Positions 1 through 4,754 of a stretch of DNA of 7,023 nucleotides are shown here, in pieces. The translations under genes were made by a program, and so were the position numbers. The notes beneath the pieces are model-generated. The model saw only the letters and a program-made list of their open reading frames with translations. It ran no database searches and had not been told where the DNA came from. Source of the DNA: Candidatus Acetothermia bacterium (GTDB taxonomy: Bacteria; Bipolaricaulota; Bipolaricaulia; RBG-16-55-9; DRXL01); the NCBI GenBank assembly GCA_028275205.1, contig JAPWVB010000063.1, positions 1 through 7,023 of the forward strand, in the 5' to 3' direction. Positions within the stretch are counted from its first letter, which is position 1. Each line of letters begins with the position of its first letter.

Positions 1-493
1 CTTGGAGTGCGTCCGATGGGACAGTCCTGAAGAGAAAATCCTGCCCTTCATCTGCAGGCAAGTAAGTGATTAAGGGTGATGTGGAGGCCGGCGAGATCTG
101 GACTACTTTGCTGGGGATGGTAACAGTCTGCGCTACAGGGACTGTTACGCCGCTTGCCAGTGCCCCAACGATCGCTGGAACTTTATCAACGCCGACGAGC
201 TTCTTCGCGCGATCTATCCCGATAGAAGCGGTTGTGCCTGCATCCTCGTGGATCAGCTCGAGCTTACGCCCTCCCAAGAGCCCGCCAGCTTCGTTGATGT
301 GCTTGGCTGCCAAATCCGCGGCATTGCGCAGGGGCGGGCCAAATTCCGCAAGCGCACCTGTATAATCGAACAGTGTCCCGATCTTAATCGGCCCAGAGGG
401 CTGCGCAGGCCCGCATCCTACCAACCCCATCAGCCAACCCAAACCCGCTATAGCTCCGATGCCTTGTAGAAACTGACGTCGCGTGCAGTGCAT
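1..493 (-). CDS. ABC transporter substrate-binding lipoprotein, branched-chain amino acid/urea type (5' part, runs off window)
   Basis: Reading the minus strand from ATG at 493-491 gives 164 codons with no stop before the window edge, so the C-terminal half or more is missing. The N-terminus has a twin-arginine motif (TRRQFLQ, residues 4-10), a hydrophobic stretch, and a lipobox ending in Cys27 (LVGC). This predicts Tat export and lipid anchoring. After the anchor comes a Peripla_BP_6 pattern: 'IKIGTLFDYTGALAEFGPP' at about 36-54, 'INEAGGLLGG' at 66-75, then 'LIHEDAG' and 'VPAIVGALASG'. Family knowledge: such proteins deliver branched-chain amino acids, urea or short amides to LIV/Urt-type ABC importers. 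The exact ligand cannot be told. The start is supported by a purine-rich SD (AAGGGGGG, plus-strand 499-506) five bases upstream and by a good promoter. The family is secure, the substrate open. Confidence 0.93.
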   Translation of the reverse strand, partial: MHCTRRQFLQGIGAIAGLGWLMGLVGCGPAQPSGPIKIGTLFDYTGALAEFGPPLRNAADLAAKHINEAGGLLGGRKLELIHEDAGTTASIGIDRAKKLVGVDKVPAIVGALASGVTVPVAQTVTIPSKVVQISPASTSPLITYLPADEGQDFLFRTVPSDALQ

Positions 494-515
494 ATCTACC
501 CCCCTTTTCCCCTAA

Positions 516-545
516 ATCGTAAAGGATCGGCCATTTGCCTGTCAA
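516..545 (-). promoter_or_regulatory. Sigma70-type promoter for the ABC binding protein
   Basis: On the minus strand a perfect -35 TTGACA (545-540) is followed after 18 bases by TACGAT (521-516, 4 of 6 consensus). Transcription would start near 509, giving a leader of only about 16 bases that consists mostly of the SD. Seen in sequence; activity is inferred. Confidence 0.6.
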
Positions 546-564
546 ATCCACTCTCTGCTATGCT
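535..564 (+). promoter_or_regulatory. Extended -10 promoter for the folE operon
   Basis: TTGCCT (535-540, 4 of 6), an 18-base spacer, then TATGCT (559-564) preceded by TGC, an extended -10 (TGnTATGCT). The start of transcription would fall near 571, almost at the start of the coding frame. The -35 shares base 540 with the -35 of the divergent promoter, so the two probably cannot be occupied at once. Confidence 0.55.
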
Positions 565-567
565 ACT

Positions 568-596
568 CCTAGGTGAGCCTTGTGAGAAGACCTAGG
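568..596. repeat. Paired CCTAGG hexamers around the folE start
   Basis: CCTAGG occurs at 568-573 and again at 591-596. Because the hexamer is self-complementary, the copies form both a direct and an inverted repeat with 17 bases between them. They bracket the candidate folE start codons at 573 and 582. The second copy runs into GGGAG just before the ATG at 600. This could be an operator or a small hairpin, or chance. Confidence 0.3.
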
Positions 597-1142
597 GAGA
601 TGACGGAGCTTGTGCGACGCTTGCTGGCCCATATTGGGGAAGACCCCAACCGTGATGGTTTGCGTGAGACACCTCGGCGCTTCCTCGAGATGCTGGAATC
701 GCTCACCGCGGGCTACCGCCAAAATCCAAAAGAGATTGTCTCTGGGGCGATCTTCCCCGTCACCCACGACCAGATGATCGTCGTCAGAGATATTCTGTTC
801 TACTCGCTCTGTGAGCATCATATTCTGCCGTTCTTTGGGAAAGCCCACGTCGGGTACATCCCCAACGGTCGAGTGATCGGGATGAGCAAGATCCCTCAGA
901 TCGTCGAACACTTCTCGAAGAAGCTCCAACTCCAAGAGAACCTCACCGAGGAGATCGCCGATTTCTTGATGGAAGCCCTCGCGCCCAAGGGGGTCGGGGT
1001 CGTCGTCGAGGGCTTTCACTTGTGCATGGCCATGCGAGAGCTTCAGAAAGACGCCCATCTTGTGACCAGCGCAGTGAAGGGCATCTTCAGAAGGGACCCG
1101 CGCACTCGCGCTGAATTTATGCAGCTCATCGGGCGACGCTAG
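582..1142 (+). CDS. folE: GTP cyclohydrolase I
   Basis: Converts GTP to 7,8-dihydroneopterin triphosphate, the first step of tetrahydrofolate (and pterin) synthesis, in the cytoplasm. Numbered from GTG 582 the protein is 186 residues, a normal bacterial length. The core is complete: 'IGEDPNRDGLRETPRRF' near the N-terminus, the zinc motif 'YSLCEHHILPFFGK' with Cys77 and His80 (and adjacent His79), and 'HLCMAMR' with the third zinc ligand Cys148. It ends with 'LVTSAVKGIFRRDPRTRAEF', typical of the family C-terminus. It is therefore the zinc-dependent FolE type, not FolE2. The start is uncertain: GTG 573, GTG 582 and ATG 600 are in frame. I prefer 582 because AGGTGA (571-576) lies five bases upstream, but a leaderless start at 573 also fits the promoter. 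It is first of a probable three-gene operon, and its stop overlaps the SD of the HEPN gene. Confidence 0.96.
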   Translation: MRRPREMTELVRRLLAHIGEDPNRDGLRETPRRFLEMLESLTAGYRQNPKEIVSGAIFPVTHDQMIVVRDILFYSLCEHHILPFFGKAHVGYIPNGRVIGMSKIPQIVEHFSKKLQLQENLTEEIADFLMEALAPKGVGVVVEGFHLCMAMRELQKDAHLVTSAVKGIFRRDPRTRAEFMQLIGRR

Positions 1143-1145
1143 GAG
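1141..1145 (+). promoter_or_regulatory. Ribosome binding site of the HEPN gene overlapping the folE stop
   Basis: AGGAG sits seven bases before ATG 1153 and shares bases with the folE TAG stop (1140-1142). This fixes the HEPN start and suggests that its translation is linked to folE on one mRNA. Confidence 0.7.
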
Positions 1146-1152
1146 TCTGCTT

Positions 1153-1536
1153 ATGAGACGCCATCGGGACTGGTTGCGCCAAGCCAAGCGCAAGCTCGAG
1201 TCGGCTCAGTGGGCCATCCAAGGGCAGTTTTACGAGGACGCCTGCTTCGCTGCCCAACAGGCAGCAGAACTCGCTGCCAAAGCTCTCTTGGAGAGCCAAG
1301 GACGAGTTGAGCTGGGCCATTCTGTGCTCCAATTGCTCAGGGCCGCAGGAGTGCGCCAACGGAAGATTCTCGCTGCAGCTCGCCTTCTGGATCGGTACTA
1401 CATCCCCACACGATACCCCAATGGCTTTGCCCAAGGAGCCCCTATGGATTATTATGATAAGCCTACAGCCCAGGAGGCGGTGCGCCGTGCGCAGGATATC
1501 GTGGCCTTTGTGGAAACGCAGATTGCAGGGATATAA
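1153..1536 (+). CDS. HEPN domain protein, partner of the adjacent minimal nucleotidyltransferase
   Basis: A 127-residue, all-helical protein of the COG2250-like HEPN group. Visible family features are 'DWLRQAKRKLESAQWAI' near the N-terminus, 'DACFAAQQAAELAAKALL' (29-46), 'GHSVLQLL' (55-62), the 'LDRYYIPTRYPN' block (79-90), and a final helix ending in 'AQDIVAFVE'. In HEPN/MNT modules the HEPN protein is normally the toxin (an RNase using an R-x4-6-H motif) and the MNT protein its antitoxin, which can act by adenylylation. This copy carries the RYP-type block instead and I find no R-x4-6-H, so RNase activity is doubtful. It lies 10 bases after folE and overlaps the following gene by about 14 bases. 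The family is clear; the actual role is not. Confidence 0.88.
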   Translation: MRRHRDWLRQAKRKLESAQWAIQGQFYEDACFAAQQAAELAAKALLESQGRVELGHSVLQLLRAAGVRQRKILAAARLLDRYYIPTRYPNGFAQGAPMDYYDKPTAQEAVRRAQDIVAFVETQIAGI

Positions 1537-1957
1537 GCACCTCGCAGCCCTGGAGCGCTTTGTGAGGCGCGCTCAAAGAGATCTGCGTCCGGCAGCGTTG
1601 ATCCTCTTTGGCTCCCTTGCGAGAGGCGATTATTATCACCACAGTGACGCCGATATCTGCGTCATCCTCGATACGCCCTCTATAGAGTTCTTTGTAGGCT
1701 ACGATCGCGTCGCGCGCCTCGATCCGGAGGGCATCGTCCAACCCGTCGTTTTTGGCACAAAGCAATTTCTGGAGCAGCTCGCTCATGCCAACGCCCTCGC
1801 CCTGGAGATCTGTCATGATGGTATAGCTTTAGCCGGACGCGAAGAGTATCTCCATCAAGTCGCTCTGAGCTTTGCTCGCATCCGGCGATGCTACACGAAG
1901 ACTGCGACAGGCTGGATCAGAACCCCAAGCCAGCGCCCATCTTATACGAGATCGTGA
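1523..1957 (+). CDS. Minimal nucleotidyltransferase (MNT) domain protein, partner of HEPN
   Basis: From TTG 1523 this gives 144 residues. The pol-beta-type nucleotidyltransferase signature 'LFGSLARGDYYHHSDADICV' occupies about 28-47, with Gly30-Ser31 for the triphosphate and Asp42 and Asp44 as metal ligands. The position where a third carboxylate is usually expected, in the strand 'IVQPVVFG', holds Gln73 (codon CAA) rather than Asp or Glu. No ATG precedes the motif in this frame. TTG 1523 is chosen because it overlaps the HEPN end and has GTGGAAA just upstream; TTG 1508 and GTG 1562 are alternatives. Family knowledge: MNT proteins act as antitoxins that nucleotidylate the HEPN partner. The last 41 bases overlap the opposing gene. 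Family is sure; start moderate; activity in doubt. Confidence 0.87.
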   Translation: MQGYKHLAALERFVRRAQRDLRPAALILFGSLARGDYYHHSDADICVILDTPSIEFFVGYDRVARLDPEGIVQPVVFGTKQFLEQLAHANALALEICHDGIALAGREEYLHQVALSFARIRRCYTKTATGWIRTPSQRPSYTRS

Positions 1958-2597
1958 ACTCAACTAAAAACCCGCTAAAATCCCTGGGCGGCCCAGAGAC
2001 TCGTTCAGAAAAGTGCTCCCACGCCCCAGACCACGGCGCCCAAATATATCCCACTGACGCCCTCAGAGTGATCGCGTTTGTGAGCACAAACTCGATCCCC
2101 ACGCGGGGAATTATTGAGAAGAAGATCTTTCTCAAGAGCGTGTCGTGCGCCTTCTGTAAGATATTTTCGAGCTTGTCTCCGGCTATAGCACGCACTCCCA
2201 AGAGCAACGTTGCCGTGCCCACGCCCACTCCGCCGCTCGCAAAAGCCCGCAGCGCGGGGATTCTTTCTGAGAGTACCCACCGACGATCTACAAACGCGCT
2301 GAAATAAAAGAGATTAAAACCCACCCGGCGCTCTCCACGTTCTGCTTCGAACGAGCCCTCGGCAATGGACAAGCCCAGGGGGAGCCAGTCGAGTGCGCGC
2401 ACGCGCGTCCAGCTGCCCGTCAGAGCGACGGGCGAAGCGATCTTGGGAAAGCTGTTTTGCTCCAAAAGCCCATTGAGCTCAGAAAGATCCAGATAGAACA
2501 GCGCGGAGACCGGCTCGAAGCTTGGAGCCGACAGCCCTTGTGCTCCCGCGGCTCCAGTCCACACCGCAACTCCCAATAGGCAGATCAGTCTTCTCAT
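1917..2597 (-). CDS. Exported, probable outer-membrane beta-barrel protein, function unknown
   Basis: I do not recognise a named family. The 226-residue product begins with a Sec signal peptide (MRRLICLLGVAVW, with a likely cut after TGAAGA, about residue 19). Mature segments alternate polar and hydrophobic residues as in beta strands: 'RVGFNLFYFSAFV' (91-103), 'LRAFASGGVGVGTATLLLGV' (116-135), 'RVGIEFVLT' (165-173), 'ITLRASVGYIW' (176-186) and 'GFLVEFTISYKMGAGLGF' to the end. The terminal residue is Phe, the usual recognition signal for outer-membrane barrel assembly. Size and pattern fit a small eight-strand barrel of the OmpA/OmpW kind, an inference from pattern only. ATG 2597 is preferred over GTG 2603 because GGGAGG (2603-2608) stands five bases before the ATG and would overlap the GTG. 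The 3' end runs 41 bases into the opposing nucleotidyltransferase gene. Confidence 0.75.
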   Translation of the reverse strand: MRRLICLLGVAVWTGAAGAQGLSAPSFEPVSALFYLDLSELNGLLEQNSFPKIASPVALTGSWTRVRALDWLPLGLSIAEGSFEAERGERRVGFNLFYFSAFVDRRWVLSERIPALRAFASGGVGVGTATLLLGVRAIAGDKLENILQKAHDTLLRKIFFSIIPRVGIEFVLTNAITLRASVGYIWAPWSGAWEHFSERVSGPPRDFSGFLVEFTISYKMGAGLGF

Positions 2598-2602
2598 AGA
2601 CA

Positions 2603-2608
2603 CCTCCC
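2603..2608 (-). promoter_or_regulatory. Ribosome binding site fixing the barrel-protein start
   Basis: GGGAGG on the minus strand, five bases from ATG 2597. It excludes the upstream in-frame GTG at 2603, which lies inside this site. Confidence 0.75.
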
Positions 2609-2624
2609 TCAGTTTTCACTGGTT

Positions 2625-2630
2625 AGTCTA
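2625..2630 (-). promoter_or_regulatory. Weak candidate -10 for the barrel-protein gene
   Basis: TAGACT (4 of 6 consensus) on the minus strand would start transcription near 2618, about 20 bases before the ATG. I see no convincing -35 at 16-18 bases, so this is tentative. Confidence 0.25.
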
Positions 2631-2665
2631 CTCGAACCTGTGCGCTTGTTCCACTGAATTGAGTG

Positions 2666-2694
2666 TTGACAAAATTGTGACAATTCTGTATACA
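2666..2694 (+). promoter_or_regulatory. Near-consensus sigma70 promoter for the antitoxin gene
   Basis: A perfect -35 TTGACA (2666-2671), an ideal 17-base spacer, and -10 TATACA (2689-2694, 5 of 6). This is the best promoter in the window. It would start transcription near 2701, immediately before the SD, leaving a leader of about 14 bases. Such a strong promoter normally needs a repressor, and the palindrome in the spacer is the obvious site. Confidence 0.8.
2673..2685. promoter_or_regulatory. Perfect 13-bp palindrome, candidate operator
   Basis: AATTGT-G-ACAATT has six-base arms and one central base, and lies wholly inside the promoter spacer. A further pair, GAATTG (2656-2661) and CAATTC (2681-2686), shares part of it. 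Antitoxins with a DNA-binding N-terminus commonly repress their own promoter at such sites, so autoregulation by the next gene is the simplest reading (inference). Confidence 0.6.
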
Positions 2695-2701
2695 AAAAGC
2701 C

Positions 2702-2709
2702 AGAGGTGA
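2702..2709 (+). promoter_or_regulatory. Ribosome binding site fixing the antitoxin start
   Basis: AGAGGTGA, five bases before ATG 2715. The longer reading from GTG 2706 would start inside this site and is therefore rejected. Confidence 0.75.
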
Positions 2710-2714
2710 ACCCA

Positions 2715-2963
2715 ATGGCGAGTGCCACGGTGCGGATTAGCGTCAAATCCAAGGAGACTCTGCAAAAGCTGGCGGAACAGACCGGCAAGAAGATGCAAAC
2801 GGTGCTCGATGAGGCCGTCGAGTCCTATCGTCGTCAACGCCTTCTGGAGGAAGCCAACGCCGCTTTTGCCGCCTTGCGCGCGGACAAAGGGGCATGGGAA
2901 GCCGAGCAAGAAGAGCGAGCGGCTTGGGATGTTACACTGGGAGACGGACTCAAACATGCCTGA
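2715..2963 (+). CDS. Ribbon-helix-helix-type antitoxin of a MazEF/PemIK-like system (now orphan)
   Basis: An 82-residue protein from ATG 2715. The N-terminus 'ASATVRISVKSKETLQKLAEQTGKK' fits a beta strand followed by helix, as in ribbon-helix-helix DNA-binding antitoxins. The rest is charged and helical ('VLDEAVESYRRQRLLEEANAAFAALRADKGAWEAE...RAAWDVTLGDGL') and matches in style the antitoxins usually found just before PemK/MazF toxins. In family terms the N-terminus dimerises and binds the operator while the C-terminal tail wraps the toxin. The stop overlaps the toxin start (ATGCCTGA, 2956-2963), the classic antitoxin-toxin arrangement, but that toxin is truncated. The gene looks intact and keeps its promoter and palindrome. 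It may act as a stand-alone repressor or neutralise a related toxin elsewhere. Confidence 0.85.
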   Translation: MASATVRISVKSKETLQKLAEQTGKKMQTVLDEAVESYRRQRLLEEANAAFAALRADKGAWEAEQEERAAWDVTLGDGLKHA

Positions 2964-3009
2964 ACCCTCTCGGGGAGAGATTTGGCTTGTCGATCTCAAC
3001 CCCTCTTAA
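2956..3009 (+). pseudogene. MazF/PemK-like toxin remnant, 17 codons
   Basis: ATG 2956 overlaps the antitoxin stop and opens MPEPSRGEIWLVDLNPS, then TAA at 3007. 'RGEIWLVDLNP' is the standard start of MazF/PemK endoribonucleases, whose full length is about 110 residues. The conserved stretch that normally follows (a G-H-E/Q segment, then RPALVV) is absent. Beyond the stop only the opposing thiL gene is found, and no plus-strand frame there resembles the rest of a toxin. The break therefore looks like a deletion or rearrangement joining the toxin's fifth strand-turn codons directly to the 3' end of thiL: the thiL stop (3006-3008) and the remnant's stop share bases. It cannot encode an active RNase. 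Confidence 0.8.
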
Positions 3010-3911
3010 TGCTCATACCCTCGATCGGGCAGGGGGATTCTCTCTGGCCCAAGCTGCACGGTGATGCCCTCATGCTCCGGCACAACCCGCCCAATCACGG
3101 TGAACTCGCACGCCCGCCGCGCCTCGAAAAGCTTCTCTTGAGGGAGCGTGAAGAGCAGCTCAAAATCCTCCCCAAAGAAGAGTCCCATCTCAAAGAGCTC
3201 ATCTTGATCGCGGGCGAGCTCTTCGACTTCGAGCGCGAACGGGATCGCCGTCGCGTCAATGCGAAAGCCCACGCGGCTCGCCCCGCTCAGCAGATAGAGC
3301 GACCGCGCTAGCCCATCGGAGATGTCTATCATGCTGCTCGCAAGATGTGCGAGAACTTGGCCCTCACGCAGCCGCGGTAGAAAGCGCAACAGCTCGTTGG
3401 CTCGATCGAAATCTCTCTCTTTAAGAAGCCGCAACGCGGCAGCCGTCCGGCCCAAGTCGCCCGTCACACAGACCAACTCTTCGACGCAAGCGCCGGAGCG
3501 CCAGACGGGCTTCTGCGCCTCCCCAAGCGCTGTGGTCACGACAGTGAGCTCGCTGTGTCTATCGGTGTCCCCGCCTAGGAGCTTCGTCTGGCACGCCGTA
3601 CAGCACGCCAGCGCGCCATCGAGAAACTCTTCGAGAAATTTTTGCTCAAACTGCGGCGCCCCCAGGGCGATTACTACCCCGAGGGGCTTGCCCCCCATCG
3701 CCGCAATATCGCTCAAAGAAACAGCAACTGCCCGCCAGCCCATCGTGTAGGGGGTCATGCCTTCGGGGAAGTCCGTCTGCCGATGGAGCATATCTGTCGT
3801 CAGCAAGAGATGGGTTTTCTTCAACGGGATGACGGCACAGTCGTCGCCGATGGGCAGTCTTGCGCTCAGAAATTGTATGACGTCGCGCTCGCGCATGGGT
3901 TTACTATACAC
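3006..3911 (-). CDS. thiL: Thiamine-monophosphate kinase
   Basis: Phosphorylates thiamine monophosphate with ATP to thiamine diphosphate, the last step of cofactor synthesis. The product is 301 residues, about the usual size. Family motifs appear in order: 'IGDDCAVI' (21-28), 'TTDMLHRQTDF' (38-48), 'GWRAVAVSLSDIAAMGGKP' (58-76), 'LLGGDTDRHSELTVV' (111-125), 'VTGDLGRTAAAL' (149-160), 'MIDISDGLARSL' (194-205) and 'GEDFELLFT' (247-255). The Asp-rich motifs bind Mg-ATP. It ends 'DRGYEH', close to the normal ThiL end, so this gene is whole. The preferred start GTG 3911 directly follows the stop of the upstream gene, with AAGAAGG eight bases before it. ATG 3896 is an alternative that would trim five residues. 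The two genes are almost surely one operon. The stop abuts the truncated toxin on the other strand. Confidence 0.95.
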   Translation of the reverse strand: MYSKPMRERDVIQFLSARLPIGDDCAVIPLKKTHLLLTTDMLHRQTDFPEGMTPYTMGWRAVAVSLSDIAAMGGKPLGVVIALGAPQFEQKFLEEFLDGALACCTACQTKLLGGDTDRHSELTVVTTALGEAQKPVWRSGACVEELVCVTGDLGRTAAALRLLKERDFDRANELLRFLPRLREGQVLAHLASSMIDISDGLARSLYLLSGASRVGFRIDATAIPFALEVEELARDQDELFEMGLFFGEDFELLFTLPQEKLFEARRACEFTVIGRVVPEHEGITVQLGPERIPLPDRGYEH

Positions 3912-4670
3912 TCACGGCGCCTTCTTGTCCATAGAACCGACAATGGCCGCGATGTACCTCTCGAGCTTAGGGTAGTGCGTGCCGCGCCAGTAGAGCTTCT
4001 GACAGCTTGTACAGCGAAAGAACTCATCGTGCTCGACAGCGATCCGTGGGGGGATTTGGGAGAGGATTTCTCCCTTGGCGATAGGCGCGAGCAGCCCATT
4101 GCACACCAAGCACCGTCGGAATGGGTCAATGAGCGACTCTAAGTTGAAGCGGCGCACGACCTCGCGGGCTTGCTCGATGGGATGAGTCGAGCGCAGCCAG
4201 TAGCCGTGCGTGACCGCATTATGCTTGAGCAGTTCGCGGTCGCGCGTGAGCACGATGCGGCCCTCTGCCGCCGCGATCGCTGCCAGCTCGCTGTCCTCGT
4301 AGGAGTTCGAGTGCAGGGTGTCGAACCCCAGCAGTCGCAGAAGCCGCGCGAGCTTCCCCAGGTGCACATCGGCGATGAACGCGATTCTTCGTAAGGGCCT
4401 TTCGCGCAGCTGCACGATGGGCGAAATATCTAAGCTCTCGAAGACGGGGTAGACGGCAACGCGATCGCCGTCGCGCAACCGATACGAAAACCCCACGGAC
4501 TGCCCGTTGACAACGATGAGGTCAACTTCGGTGTGGGGCACGCCGAGGGCTTCGATAGCGTCCTTGACCGCGGGAGTATTCTGAAAGCTGTACTCGATGT
4601 CACACTGACGATGTTTGGGCGGGAGGAAGTCGTTCAGCTCACCGTAAAAGCGAAAGACTGCTCGACTCAT
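3912..4670 (-). CDS. Mut7-C RNase-domain protein with N-terminal ubiquitin-like (beta-grasp) domain
   Basis: A 252-residue protein with two parts. Residues 1-85 ('AVFRFYGELNDFLPP', 'VDLIVVNGQSVGFSYRL', 'DGDRVAVYPVFESLD') form a MoaD/ThiS-like beta-grasp domain of the Mut7-C-associated type, without the C-terminal Gly-Gly used for sulfur transfer. Residues 95-245 form the Mut7-C domain, a PIN-like putative RNase: 'IADVHLGKLARLLRLLGFDT' (99-118) with Asp101, 'YEDSELA' with Asp126, and 'ILTRDREL'-like 'IVLTRDREL' with Asp144. A zinc ribbon follows, from CLVC (187/190) and CTSC (220/223). Family knowledge: the fusion is widespread in bacteria and archaea, but its RNA target is unknown. No SD precedes ATG 4670; TAAAAT at 4688-4683 suggests an almost leaderless mRNA. 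The stop TGA is followed at once by the thiL start. Confidence 0.93.
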   Translation of the reverse strand: MSRAVFRFYGELNDFLPPKHRQCDIEYSFQNTPAVKDAIEALGVPHTEVDLIVVNGQSVGFSYRLRDGDRVAVYPVFESLDISPIVQLRERPLRRIAFIADVHLGKLARLLRLLGFDTLHSNSYEDSELAAIAAAEGRIVLTRDRELLKHNAVTHGYWLRSTHPIEQAREVVRRFNLESLIDPFRRCLVCNGLLAPIAKGEILSQIPPRIAVEHDEFFRCTSCQKLYWRGTHYPKLERYIAAIVGSMDKKAP

Positions 4671-4682
4671 GATCTGGGGAGT

Positions 4683-4688
4683 ATTTTA
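4683..4688 (-). promoter_or_regulatory. Candidate -10 for the Mut7-C/thiL operon
   Basis: TAAAAT (5 of 6 consensus) on the minus strand would start transcription near 4676, about six bases before ATG 4670. No clear -35 is seen at the usual distance. The position fits the lack of an SD. Confidence 0.4.
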
Positions 4689-4694
4689 CCAAGT

Positions 4695-4724
4695 TCGGCA
4701 AGCGTGAGCACGGTCTGTTATACT
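4695..4724 (+). promoter_or_regulatory. Extended -10 promoter for the deacetylase/esterase gene
   Basis: TCGGCA (4695-4700, 4 of 6), an 18-base spacer and TATACT (4719-4724, 5 of 6), preceded by TGT to give an extended -10. Transcription would begin near 4731, leaving about 24 bases with a strong SD. Confidence 0.5.
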
Positions 4725-4739
4725 TGGGGCATCACGCGC

Positions 4740-4746
4740 AGGAGGT
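4740..4746 (+). promoter_or_regulatory. Strong ribosome binding site fixing the lipoprotein start
   Basis: AGGAGGT, eight bases before ATG 4755. The frame is open far upstream (to 4533) but that part is antisense to the Mut7-C gene. This site and the signal peptide that follows set the true start. Confidence 0.85.
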
Positions 4747-4754
4747 CTTTAGAT

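Noticed and set aside
558..1193. 211-residue open frame antisense to folE
   Set aside because: The plus strand encodes a full GTP cyclohydrolase I with all zinc ligands. The antisense frame has no recognisable motif and no start signal.
1888..2307. 139-residue plus-strand open frame after the MNT gene
   Set aside because: It lies opposite the barrel-protein gene, has low-complexity Pro/Ser-rich content and no ribosome site.
2982..3311. Possible continuation of the truncated toxin on the plus strand
   Set aside because: The translation is antisense to thiL and shows none of the MazF/PemK motifs expected after the N-terminal strand.
4533..4754. N-terminal extension of the deacetylase/esterase frame
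   Set aside because: It is antisense to the conserved beta-grasp domain of the Mut7-C gene. AGGAGGT at 4740 and the signal peptide from 4755 give the real start.
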